Origin: Aspidapion aeneum
Taxonomy: Eukaryota > Arthropoda > Insecta > Coleoptera > Brentidae
Length of the DNA stretch: 64,000 bases
Assembly (NCBI GenBank): GCA_963576565.1
Contig: OY755038.1
Location: 205,069,013-205,133,012, forward strand
Direction: 5' to 3'
Part shown: positions 33,376 through 44,093 of the stretch, in pieces
How the letters are laid out: each line of letters starts with the position of its first letter
How positions within the stretch are numbered: position 1 is the stretch's first letter
Notes under the pieces: generated by a model
The model's input: only the letters and a program-made list of their open reading frames with translations
Database searches by the model: none
Told to the model about the DNA's origin: nothing
Position numbers and translations under genes: made by a program

Positions 33376-33660
33376 ATCACAAACAAACTTGCATAGGCCG
33401 CAGAACGCGTAGCATAGGGGCTTTCAATCAATCAGCGATCGAATAGTCGCGCCATATTGGATTTAAGCATGAAAAGTCCGTAGCTGATTGGTCGGAGCTT
33501 ATGCTATACGCTATGCATTTTTGTGTGTGATGGGCTTAAGATGGCATTTTTACAATTAGTGTCATACGCCTTTCTTCCATCAGTGCATAGTGACCTCGGA
33601 TTCCTGATTTGTCGCTAAAAAGGGTTAGATTAAAAACATACTAAAACTCTCGAACACTTT

Positions 33661-34463
33661 TATTAAACAAGAGTAGATTTTAATATCAGAGTTTGTCCAA
33701 AACATTTTTAACAGGCAAAAAGTAATGTTCATAAATGTATTTTAAACCAGATTAACCTAAAAATGTAGGCAGCAAGTGCTTAATTTGCTTATATTAAAAA
33801 CCTAACTCTAACTGGACCATAACGCTATTTTTAAAAATCATCAAATTAATTTTAAAAAATCGAAATTAAACACTGGGCAGAGGCACTAAAACCACACGAA
33901 ACAAGGCTTTGTTTGTCAACTACGCTTGAAAATATTCACGTGAGCCAAAATGATCTAACAAACATCGGTAAAGAACTGAAATTTAATAAGAATATTATGC
34001 TTTAATACTGATCATATTTATTCCGTACACTGTGAGTACAACTTCTTCTATTGCCACGAGCAAGGAAAATAGATTAAAATTAATTTTACATCCTCTCCGA
34101 GGATGCTCTTAATTTCCGTGATTTAGGCGAAACACAATGCTTTTATTAGAATTTATATTTCGCCAAGCCGGAGCCTTGCTTGTTTAAAATAAATTTGCAG
34201 CTATGTTTTGTGAGTTTTCTATTGTTATTTTGCTGCTGTTTAAATCTCACTTAATTTGCAAGATAATTACCTAGCTGACATCAATAAAATATTAGCCTAT
34301 TTCATATATACAAATTTAGAGTAAGAAAAAATATATTTCTCTAAGTATACAATATCTAGCGGCCATAAGAACAATAAAGGATTTTAAATGTATGTCACAG
34401 CAAGTCTAAGAGTGTAGAAAGACTCTAAAATGAATAGCTTAAAATAACAAAATTACACTGATA
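33661..34463. other. Unannotated sequence
   Basis: No recognised gene. Confidence 0.35.
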
Positions 34464-34569
34464 ATGTGCGCACCAGGACAACAAGACGTTAAAGGAAATG
34501 AGGAAGCAAATAGCCTCGCAAAGAAAAGAGCGGCAACATCATATTGCGGACCAGAGCACTTTTGTGGAA
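34464..34569 (+). pseudogene. RNase H fragment of a non-LTR retrotransposon
   Basis: The frame reads MCAPGQQDVKGNEEANSLAK then KRAATSYCGPEHFCG. The block G-x-x-x-V-x-GNE-x-A-x-x-LAK is the last conserved RNase H box of Jockey, R1 and I-type elements (usually WVPGH-G-GNE-AD-LAK). The catalytic Asp of the box is changed to Asn (EEAN), so this scrap is inactive. Confidence 0.75.
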
Positions 34570-34737
34570 AAATGAAACACCACTACGTAAAAAAGTAAAT
34601 GAATAGAAAATTAATCAGTTTGTCAGTTGGTGCCTCTCGCCTCTCTCAAAAACTTTTCCACTCATGTAAAATATGTCACTCGAAAATATAATATGTACTA
34701 TTTTAGGTTTTGTTTTCCTGATCCTTAAATTTTTTTA

Positions 34738-37700
34738 AATATTAATGCTAAAGCATCAAAAGACACAAAAAATACTCTCTTTAAGATTAAAACATTGTTT
34801 TTTTTTTAATAGCGTGGTCTCGATGACTAACTCATACATTTTATGCAGAGAAATAAAAAAGACATCGCATTCCGTAATTCACATACAGACCAGATATATA
34901 GGAAGGAAATGGATTATACTTTGTCCCTGTGCCCTGAAATTTCTTGGGCGTCCATTTTTAGAGACGTCACTACTGGCAGTCTATAGTCCATTTGTTTATA
35001 ACTAAGGAACGATGTATCACTGAATTGTTATTTCACTGAATTTTCCTTAAAAGAACAAAATGCAGGTAAAGTCTTCTGTTCTGCAATTTTAGTGGATAAT
35101 ATTTGTAGGAAAAGAATGCATCTACCTATTAAAAACTCCAGAACCAAAATATATAAAACAATGTGCCCGACAAAAATAAAACAACTATTTCGGTTGCTGC
35201 TTAAACTACAAACAGATGTACTATCGATCGGTTTTAATAGACTAGGCCATGTGGTTTGATTCCAGAAACAGGAGTGATTCGTCTTAATGGAATACTTCTT
35301 TAGTTTAGACTTAACAAAAACGATTGTCTTAAGATTATTCTTCTAATACTTTTTATAACTAAAAATTCAAGTATTTATCTCTTTGCAATCTTGTAGCGGA
35401 AAAAAAAGTAAATTAATATTTATTTCTTATTGTGACTAGACTATTTAGCAACCTGGTATTCGGAAAGAATTCATGGGAATATAATCACAAAATGGACGAC
35501 TGACAGATCTCATGATGGCCTCCGGCTGCGCACTCATCTAAAAACTATCTATTTCCCTCCCATATCTCTGCTTTGCACGCACGGCTAATTAACGTGAAAG
35601 AAGGTAATATGTTGATACCGATAGCATATTCCATTTTAGCTAGGGGTTATAATTAAGTAGTACCACTTTTTAATAAACTTTGCTAGCTTATTATAAATAT
35701 TTTTTAGTATTTGTTTCTTATCATGTTACTAAACTAAGTAAAGGCCAAAAAAAGTATTTAATATGATCCTGTAAAAATATCATTGCTTGGTTTCATATAT
35801 ACTTTTTACCGTTTTTTATTTTTAAAGTATTTTTAATAATAATGCTAAACCACAAAACACTCAAAAAATACTCTCTCAAAGTTTAAAACATTGTTTTTTA
35901 TTAATAGCGTGGTGTAAACCGATGACTACTTATCCATTTTTTGCAGAAAAATAAAAAAGACACCACATTTTGTAATGCACATACAGACCAGAGACATAAG
36001 AAGAGAATAGATTACCCTTTCTTCCTGCGCCAACGATGAATCACTGAAATGTTATTTCACTGAATTTTCCTTAAAAAAACAAAACGCAGGTAAAGTCTTC
36101 TGTTCTGCAGTTTTAGTGGATAACATTTTTATGAAAAAAATGCACACACTATTAAAAACTTTACAACCAAAACATATAAAACAATGTGCCCGACAAAAAT
36201 AAAACAACTATTTCAAGCCATGGGGGCTGCTTAAACTACCACCTGATGTACTATCGATCGGTTTTAATAGAATAGGCTATGTGGTTTGGTTACATAAAAC
36301 AGAAGTGATTTGTGTCAATGGAATACTTCTTTATTTTAGAGTAAATAAAAACGATTGTTCTAAGATTATTATTCTGATACTTTTAATAACTAAAAATTCA
36401 AGTATTTATCTCTTTGCAATTTTGTAGAACAAAAAAAAGTAATTGATATGTTATTTCTTATTGTGATTAGTCTATTTAGTAAGCTGATATCGGGGAAGAA
36501 TTCACTTATCTATTCAATATTTCGATACCGTTAGTATATTTCATTTTAGCTAAGGGTTAATAAAGTAGTACTTTTTAATAAACTTCGATCAATTATTATT
36601 AATATTTTTAGTATCTTTCTTACCATGTCACTAAAGTAAGTAAAAGCCAAAAAAATTTATTAAATGTGGTCCTGTAAAAATATTATTGCTCGGTTTTATA
36701 TATACTTTTTGCCGTTTTTTTCTCTCTAAATTATTTTTAACATTAATGCTACACCACAAAAACTTTCAAAATATACTCTCTCTAAGTTTAAAACATTGTT
36801 AAAGCGTGGTGTAAACCGATGATTACTTATACATTTTATAAATTGAAGAAATAGTCTATGTTGGGTGCAGGTGATTTATAAATCAAACAAGTTCAGCCGT
36901 TCTCCACTAATTTTATTATTACAACGACATATTTCGAGAGCGTACGCTCTCATCTTCAGGTTGTACACTAAAAGAAAAGTAGGTCTAATAAATGCCAGGT
37001 ACCTACAATTTGTATAAAAAATAATAACGCAACTATCGATCGATTTTAATAGACTAGGCAATGTTGGTGTGGTTAGATCAAGAGAATACCTTTTTATTTT
37101 AAATATAAAAAAAGATTGTGTTAAGATTAGTTCTCTAATACCTAAAAATTCAAGTATTTATCTCTTCACAAACTTGTAGTAGTAGTCATTTGTCATTTCA
37201 TGGTGACCAAATAGGCCAGTCGTTCAAGCGAAAAATAGACCCCCTTTCAAAAGGTGGTTGTATATCTTGTGGGGGGCAACTCCATCCGCTATCTTAAATT
37301 GATTGTGTTTGCACCTAGCTATTAAAAACGTGACCACCAAAAAATATAAAACAATGCCCTCCTCAAAAACAAGACTTTCAAACCGTGCGTGTTGACTGCT
37401 ACTATAATATAAGACGCAACTTTCGATCGATTTTAATAGACTAGGCAATGTTGGTATGGTTAGATCAAGAAAATTGATTTGTGTCAATATAATACTTTTT
37501 TACTTTAAACATAAAAAAAGATTGTGTTAAGATTATATCTCTAATACTTCTAATAATTAAAAATTCAAGTATTTATCGCTTTGCATACTTGTAGTATGTA
37601 AAAAGGCAAATGATTTTTTCTTTCTTATTGTGACTAGTCTATTTGGTAAGCTGGTATCGGAGAAAAATTCAGGGAAAGATAACCCCAAAATGGTCGAATG

Positions 37701-37800
37701 GCAGATCCCCATGTTTCGGTTTGGCTGCGCACTCATCAAAAAGCTATCTATTTCCTTCCCATATCTCTGATATAGACCGACGACACAACACAAAAGTGAA
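34738..37800 (+). repeat. Array of about 1-kb repeat units (three to four, diverged)
   Basis: Unit starts are recognisable near 34745, 35838 and 36740 (ATTAATGCTA followed by ACACAAAAAATACTCTCT or variants and AAAACATTGTT). Later parts recur too: CTATCGATCGGTTTTAATAG at about 35222 and 36242, with variants at about 37031 and 37424. CGGCTGCGCACTCATC plus CTATCTATTTCC occurs at about 35523 and, as a variant, at about 37725. Units differ by indels of 100-200 bp and the last is rearranged. Short open frames within it are incidental. The G/C-poor units contain no recognised gene. Confidence 0.75.
36905..36965 (-). ncRNA. Penelope-type palindrome resembling a degenerate hammerhead ribozyme
   Basis: On the minus strand CCTGAAGATGAGAGC, loop GTAC, GCTCTCGAAATATGTCG. 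The stem GAGAGC/GCUCUC, an upstream CUGA-AGAUGA and a downstream CGAAA-U-UGUC resemble the CUGAUGA-stem II-GAAA core of hammerhead motifs carried by Penelope-like elements, but with two extra bases in the CUGAUGA core. I therefore call it hammerhead-like, not a proven ribozyme. It interrupts the third unit of the surrounding array. Confidence 0.4.
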
Positions 37801-39509
37801 TTTGATGACGCGATTACTAGTTCCGTCCCAATGACGCCATTGTGTGGATTTCCACGATTTTCGTATGCATTGACTTTATTTCCTTCCCGCTCGAGTTAGA
37901 GATATATTTTTGTTGTGTCAGTTCACGTTTTAAATCCATTAACTATAAGTAAAATAATAGTTTTTTGTACAAACAGTCATTTTTTGATCTTTTATGGTTG
38001 CTAAATAGGCCAGACATTAGAGCTTACAAAAGTTGGTGTAGTCGCGATTTTGACATGGATTGTTAATATTATAGTCCTACAAAAATTGAGTTTTCGATCT
38101 TGGGAGTGAAGGGGGGGCGGCTCCCCCCGACGGCTTAAATTTAGTGGGCATGAAAAGGTTGATTTTAAATTATCTGGTCCCTGTACAATTTAGAAAAAGA
38201 ACTTTTAAACAAAAGTTAATGACAAAAATTTTTCTACAAAAACGCTTTTGTTCGTTTTTTTTGTCAGATCAACGGTTTTCGAGTTATGATGCTAAACATT
38301 TTGCCCCCAATTTGGATTTTGACCAATTTTTTATTTAGTGGCCTTTAACTTCAAAACTGCAGATTATTGAGAAAATTTGTAGTAACATAAAATATAGGCT
38401 ATTAGTTTATTTGAGATATCACTGAGTTTTCTGGGTAGATCTTTGTTGAGATACGAACCCTGAAGTGTTAGCATTACATCCGTTTCCTATGTATTTCAAT
38501 ATTACAAAAACTGAAATTATTTAGTTTTATGTCAGTTTCTCAAAAGGTAAGCATTTTAAAGAAAGTTAAAGAAACCTTTTGTTTCTCTCATATTTTTGCG
38601 TGGGTAGCTTAAAAGCTTAACCTCACGGGGGTCCAAGATCTAATGGACACCTAATAAGTGTTGACAGTCAACCGTTTCGTCTTTATGAACCGAACCGAAC
38701 CGAACGGAACCGAACCCATTAGAAAACTGCTTGGTCAATGTGACACCCTTGCGAAGTTAATTAGACGGTTTTGTCTCTAATCTTATGTATATAGTGAGAA
38801 AACTCTTGCATCAACCGGGATACGAGAGAAACTAGAACAAGACCAGTCGAAAATAAGCTGCTATACATATCGATCAATGAAAAGATCGATTGCAAAAAAA
38901 ATGAAACCATCCGTGACCTACGACAGCTCTTCTGTCTTTCAGGCAAGCAAAAGCGGCAATCAGCGGAATTTTTATGCCCAATAATACAAACGTAAAATTT
39001 TGTACCCGTGAATTTAAAAATCAAAGCTTTATTAGCAATGTTTTTCAAGCAGCAGTTATAACTAGGTTGACCCGGGTGTTCTTAGTTTATACTGTATTCA
39101 GTATATTATTCTAACTTTACCCGTAACATAAATATCCTACTTTAAATCAAGTTTGTGCGTCAAAAGCATCCTATACAATGCTCCTCCATCCTACATGCCC
39201 TAAATTTTAATTCCAAACAGACATTTAATAAAATTATGTGTTCTGTCTGTGTGTCTGTGAAATTTGTCATAACGTATACAGGCTGCGAAATGCATGTGCG
39301 ATGTAGGCACGCTTTTGTGCTGTAACAATGGCAACCGCTAAAATGTAACTGTGCGGAAAATTCTGTGTCACATGATCTTCTCTGCATATTCCATTAATAT
39401 GATAATTATGCTAATGTATGACTTAGGCAAGTAGGATTTTTTAGTCTAACAACAAGAGATGCATCTCTATTGTGGCCAGTCCATGACATTATGGATCTGT
39501 ATGTTACGT
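37801..39509. other. Unannotated sequence with a (CGAAC)n microsatellite
   Basis: No recognised gene. 38687-38717 is a short CGAAC/CGAAC-derived microsatellite, like the one at 17732-17757. Open frames at 38144-38338 and 38761-39048 lack motifs. Confidence 0.4.
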
Positions 39510-39665
39510 TGTAAGAGTACTGAAGAAAATAAAAAATAACAAATCATTTGGAAAAGACGGAGTAACGACGAATATGCTCAAGTACGGTGGTAAAGCTGTA
39601 GTTAGTATCCTCCATATTATTCCAAATAAATCAATAAAAGTCAGAAAACAGTTTGATACCTGTTG
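39510..39665 (+). pseudogene. RTE-like RT N-terminal fragment
   Basis: LKKIKNNKSFGKDGVTTNML followed by KYGGKAVVSILHIIPNKSIK. The box K-x-x-K-x-x-G-x-DG(V/I)T-x-x-MLKYGGK is the first conserved RT block of RTE/BovB-type elements. Ends after about 50 codons. Confidence 0.72.
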
Positions 39666-39751
39666 ATATTTCTTTCTGTTTATATAACCCTAAAAAAAAC
39701 TGAACATAAAATTAAAAATGGCGATAAACCAATAGCAAGCAAAACATTTCA

Positions 39752-39970
39752 AAAAAAATTGTGTGTGCTTAAGACCACACGGCAGAAGTGTAAGCTTCAA
39801 CAAGGCGAAATTAATAATACCGGCCTTCATCTGCATCATCATATCACTCGCTGAATGTTCCTCTCACAGTTAGTCGACTCGAGACGACTTCACCCGAATG
39901 AGCGTTACATAGCCGAGCCTGACGGCTCAGTTCAATTCACTACCCTTAAAAACTGCTAAACGCGCCTAAA
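39752..39970 (-). repeat. Dispersed repeat, copy 2 (inverted partner at 3875-4170)
   Basis: Contains inverted matches to copy 1: TGTGTGTGCTTAAG, GCATCATCATATCACT, CTCACAGTTAGTCGACTCGA and the terminal CGCGCCTAAAG. It directly follows the RTE fragment (39510-39665), which hints that this family could be an RTE 3' region, although the other copy lacks any RT sequence. Confidence 0.7.
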
Positions 39971-40595
39971 GAAGTTTACACTTCAAAAATTGGATAATCC
40001 TTTTATGTTTAAGAAGAAATCAAAATTCCTAGACTTGATAATACGTTTTTATTTTACTTAAGAAATAAGTTTTAGAAATCCTACGCGACTGTAGAATGAA
40101 CAAATGTAAAATTCATTTAACAAAGCACTTTGCCAACAAAAGAACCATTTAAGTAAACAAAAGAAATCTATTATTTTTATAAAAGAATTCTGGGTCAAAA
40201 CTTATCAGCGCCAGAAGCGGACCAAAAAAAAAAGCTTTTTTTCTCGCCTTGCGGCAGCTTTTGTAACTTAATCTTGATTGCTTCGACTCTATCAGGTCAT
40301 AAAATAATTCGCTAAAAAGTGGAAGCATATATCTTATCAAAGTTGTCTTTTTTTTGTGAGAATGCAAACATTTTGGAATCTACTAGCGACTCTGTTGTGC
40401 ACTGGTTAAATTTGAAATTGATAATCATCTGTTAATCGTACGAAATTGAAGAATAGCAAATAGGCTTAGTAAACAAATGTAGTTCACTAATGATAGGCCA
40501 TAGAAAAATAAAGTTTTCATACTTTAATTCTGTGTCTTTAGTGTAAAATAAAAACTATAACCATGTCGGTTTCTACACAAAAGGATTTCCCCAAA
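39971..40595. other. Unannotated sequence
   Basis: No recognised gene. The last 11 bases (40585-40595, ATTTCCCCAAA) are one copy of the target duplication of the next element. Confidence 0.4.
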
Positions 40596-41366
40596 TTTTA
40601 TTTTTATTTTTTAATTTGTCAAACACTCTGTATTTATTGTATTACAATACAATAGTCAATAAGACTAGTAACTTAATTTACTAGAAAACTTAGATTTAAT
40701 AGTGTTCACTTAACAGTTCTCTCCGCTTTGCTTCGTCTGCAACTCACAATTGTGTTGGGTTTATAGCATTATTTTGTTTTATATAATATATTTAGTTCAC
40801 TAGCTCAAACGGCTTCATTCTTTTTAGTCTACGAACAAGCATAGTATTGTCTAAAAGCTGAATAACTTCCATATTCACATGTCGATGGAGTGAAAAGTTT
40901 CGATTTTTATGTAGATGAAGGTAACTATTTCGAACGTACCAAGGTACATTTACAATATTTCTTAATACTTTATTTTGAAATCTCTGTAAAACTAGAATGT
41001 TACTCTCTTTAGTATAACCCCATATTTAAATACCATATGTCTATACTGGTTTCAGTATTTGTCTATAAAGCACTAACTTATTATGAATTGTAAAATTGGA
41101 CTTCCTTCCAATTAGCCAGTTAATTTTTATTTAGACCTTATCTCAATTTCTTCTTTTTTTTATCATGTGCTTTCCAAGGCAATTTAGGTATTTGCCATAT
41201 ATTTTAAATCAAACGAAATATATCTAAATTCATAGGGACGACCCTTCTAATAAATTTTATAATCTTAAAAAATCGTGTAACAGACCCTGAACCAAGTAAT
41301 TCAGGTATAAAAACCGGTAAAATTTTTAAAATTTAAAGCGGCAGCGAAACGACCGCTCATTGGTCG

Positions 41367-41389
41367 TGACGTCACATCGCATATAAACA
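41367..41389 (+). promoter_or_regulatory. CRE plus TATA promoter block of the nuclease gene
   Basis: TGACGTCACA is followed by TCGCATATAAACA. The first is a perfect palindromic CRE/ATF site, the second a TATA box 14 bp on. The ATG of the nuclease gene follows at 41574. The same block, with 22 of 23 bases identical, stands inverted at 46830-46852. Confidence 0.7.
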
Positions 41390-41573
41390 TGGGTCCCGTC
41401 TATGGCAACACATTGCCATTATCGATTTTTAGGATTTTCATTGTTGTTTCAGCTGTGTTCTGTCAAAGCTGTGTTGTTGTTTTGTAAGATTTAATTTGTG
41501 GTTAAATTGCGACGAAATTGTTTTATTCGCTTAGTTAAATAGGTAGTGTTTTTGATTAGATATTTAGTTAGGC

Positions 41574-43875
41574 ATGGCCGCCGAAGGATTTGTCAAAGCT
41601 TCCACTAACAATTTACCATCTGTTGATATGTTTATGGTAATGGATTACATAAAAAAGGACGAATGTTTTAATTCAGCTGAAATCAGGGGTGCAAAAGCAG
41701 CGATGTAAGTATTTATGTGTAAAACATGTCAAGACATAAAGAAAAAAGACAAATCTACATCATGCTGGTTGGACAAATATTTGAGGTTAAGATTATTGTT
41801 GGGGTGGGTCGATTTTTTGAAAAAAACAAAAAGGAACTTAAAATAGGCCTTCCAAATAGTGTTTTACCAAAAAAAAAATTCGGATTATCCAGTATTTTTT
41901 AAGAAAATAGATAAATAAAACCTTAAAAAAAGCAGGTGTTAAAAAGCAAACAATCCCAATGTAAAACTGTCTCTGCAGGAATTTGAAAATGAGAATACCT
42001 ATTAGATAAAAGGCAAGATTTTTAAAATTAAAACTTTCCTGTGGGAGGTTGAAATTGGTGTTAAACCAAACCGAAACCAAACCTAACCTTGGACAATTGA
42101 TCGGAAACCTATCCTAACCTATTTGGGATTGTTTGTTTTTCAAGTGCTAATTTAAAAAACAGCACTCAATTTGGGCTTTTTCTATTTGCCTAACCAACAC
42201 AATATTTGCCAATATGAATGCATGATATTTTGCAATGTTGCCACATTTTAGAAAAAACAAGACAAAAAGATTAGTAAATATACTCAAAAATCAAATGTAA
42301 CCTAACAAAACATAAAAAAAACTAACAATAAATCTAAAAAACTAAACTTAACCTAGCTCTACCTAAACCAACCAAACCCAGTCATACCCATCCCAGCTAA
42401 ACTTAACCTAACCTAAGCCAACCTAGACCCACCTAACCTAACCTAGTCCCACCTAACCTAACGTAAACCAACCCAATCCAGCTGAACCTAACCTAATCTA
42501 AAACTAACCTCTTCAAAATTGAACTTGAGTATCCCCCTTGTTGTATTGGTATGTGTGCATTTTACATAAACAGTGTTGTTTTTTTTTAATGATCTGTACC
42601 TAAATAAGTTTAGATACTGCTAAATTAGCATTCTCAAAAAATGTTGTTTTAGTGTCAGTATAGTGCACCGAAACCATGGTTATTTATTATTTTTAGGGCG
42701 TCACGTAAAGAATATGGAGATAGTGCTGTTGGATATGTTGAGCTAAAACGAGAGGGTCAACTTTGTACTGTACAATGCAAGATTTGCCCCGAACATAGAA
42801 TCCGTTCCAAAAATTATGTTGTTTCTTTAAAAGTGGATGAAGTAAATGAAAGTATTGTGAGCGTTGAATGCAAGGACTGTGCAGCAGGTGCAGGTAACTA
42901 ATTAAATATAAACGCCATCAATGACATTTTATTTTAATGTTTTATTTCTTGCAGGTGGTTGCAAGCACGCTCTCGCATTTCTAATGTGGATGCATCGCCG
43001 GACAGAAGAACCTTCACCAACAGAAGTTACTTCTTATTGGAAAAAACCACGACTATCTGGTGTAGGAACTTCGCTGAAATTTACCACAGCAGGGGAGTTC
43101 ATGAAGAAAACCATCAACCATCCAACTTGTGATGTCTCTTCCTTTCGAAATGAATTAACCAGTATTGGTGAGAGTTCAAACTTAACAGGGCATTTGCTAC
43201 AATATGCTTCCACAACATATGAAGATGCCTTTGAAAATCTTTCATTGTACAAGCTAATGTTACAGTTTAGAAGTATGTACTGAAGCAGAGAAGAGAACAA
43301 GAGCCCAATCAGCAACCCCATTATGGCATGAACTACGATTTGGACGTATCACAGCTTCCAAATTATTTGAAATTGCTCATTGCAAAACTCCAGATGGTAC
43401 TTTAGTGGAGTCAATAATAGGTGCTTACAAAGTGAAGGATACCAAATTTATAAAAAGGGGAAGACTTCTGGAGAAGAAAGTTTTAAGGTGTGTCGAACAG
43501 CAACAACAGTGTAAATTTAGTGACTGTGGATTTTTTTTAATGCCTTCATTTCCTGTTCTTGGAGCATCACCCGATGGTATATCAAAAGATTATGTTATTG
43601 AAATTAAGTGTCCAAGCAGTATAAAAAACATAAACTCTTATATAAAAGACAATAATATTACTGCTAAATTTAAGGGACAACTTCATTTGCAAATGTTGTG
43701 TGCTAATAAAAAAAAAGGTTTATTTTGTGTTGCATCTCCCGACTTTGAAGAAACAAATAATGTGCAAATCTTAGAAATTGATTTTGACCAGCAGTTTGCA
43801 AACGAGCTAACTCAATCTGCTATGGAAAACTGGAAAAATTTTGTATTTCCAAAACTTTTTGATAGTTGTCAATAA
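41574..43875 (+). pseudogene. SWIM zinc finger plus YqaJ-type nuclease of the ISL2EU element (one frameshift)
   Basis: The YqaJ-type protein is the accessory nuclease encoded beside the transposase in ISL2EU elements; its exact role in transposition is not known to me. I infer three exons: 41574-41704 (ATG in good context, GGCATGG; donor GTAAGT), 42697-42893 (acceptor TTTTTAG) and 42955-43875 (acceptor TTTCTTGCAG, TAA stop). Exon phases join cleanly. Domains: Cys-rich segment (C67, C71, C74) and a SWIM-type motif VECKDCAAGAGGCKH (C102, C105, C112, H114). Then a YqaJ fold with LWHELRFGRITASKL, an LLEKKV glutamate, GASPDG and EIKCP, the PD-(D/E)xK residues, all present. The total coding length is one base over a multiple of three. 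The frame shifts between about 43263 and 43290, after KLMLQF and before VCTEAEKRTRAQ, so one base was probably gained. An undetected intron would be too short. Confidence 0.8.
42360..42510 (+). repeat. Degenerate CCTAA-type repeat in the first intron
   Basis: Repeated CCTAACCTAA, CCAACC and CCCACCTAACC strings. They resemble the insect telomere repeat (CCTAA on this strand) but are strongly degenerate; they lie in intron 1 of the nuclease gene. Confidence 0.6.
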
Positions 43876-44093
43876 ATAACTAAAAAACCAAATTTGTGTT
43901 AATTTACCTAATTTTTTAAGTTTGTTGTGTGGAAAAATGAGGATATTGAAATTTTTTAATTTTTTAACTGATCAGATTTGTATTTTAATTATTTAAGGTA
44001 ATTTATAAAAACTAATGATACCATTTTGAAAAATAATGTTCATGATACAACTTGTTTTTTTATTCAATAAATTTTACATGTCTAGTATTAAAA
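43876..44093. terminator. Shared 3' region with palindromic polyadenylation signal
   Basis: TTTATTCAATAAA (44059-44071) contains AATAAA on both strands. It lies about 25-30 bp beyond the stop of the minus-strand transposase gene and about 190 bp beyond the stop of the plus-strand nuclease gene. One short sequence can therefore serve both convergent transcripts. Confidence 0.6.

Larger units (their letters stand above)
32664..33660 (-). repeat. Dispersed repeat, copy B, interrupted by a MITE-like piece and a tRNA-like insertion
   Basis: Inverted relative to copy A (7957-8432). Matching ends are AAGGCGCTGACTGTG (about 32672) and ACATACTAAAACT (about 33640). The match breaks between about 33027 and 33530. 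The insert there has partly inverted ends (CACAAACAAACTTGCATAG and CTATGCATTTTTGTGTGTG), and into it another insertion (33049-33375) has gone. Confidence 0.75.

Noticed and set aside
34738..37800. LTR retrotransposon with about 1-kb LTRs
   Set aside because: No protease, RT or integrase motif, no TG-CA bounded repeats of equal length, and units are adjacent rather than separated.
42360..42510. Interstitial telomere array
   Set aside because: CCTAA units are too degenerate and short, and lie in an intron of a transposon gene.
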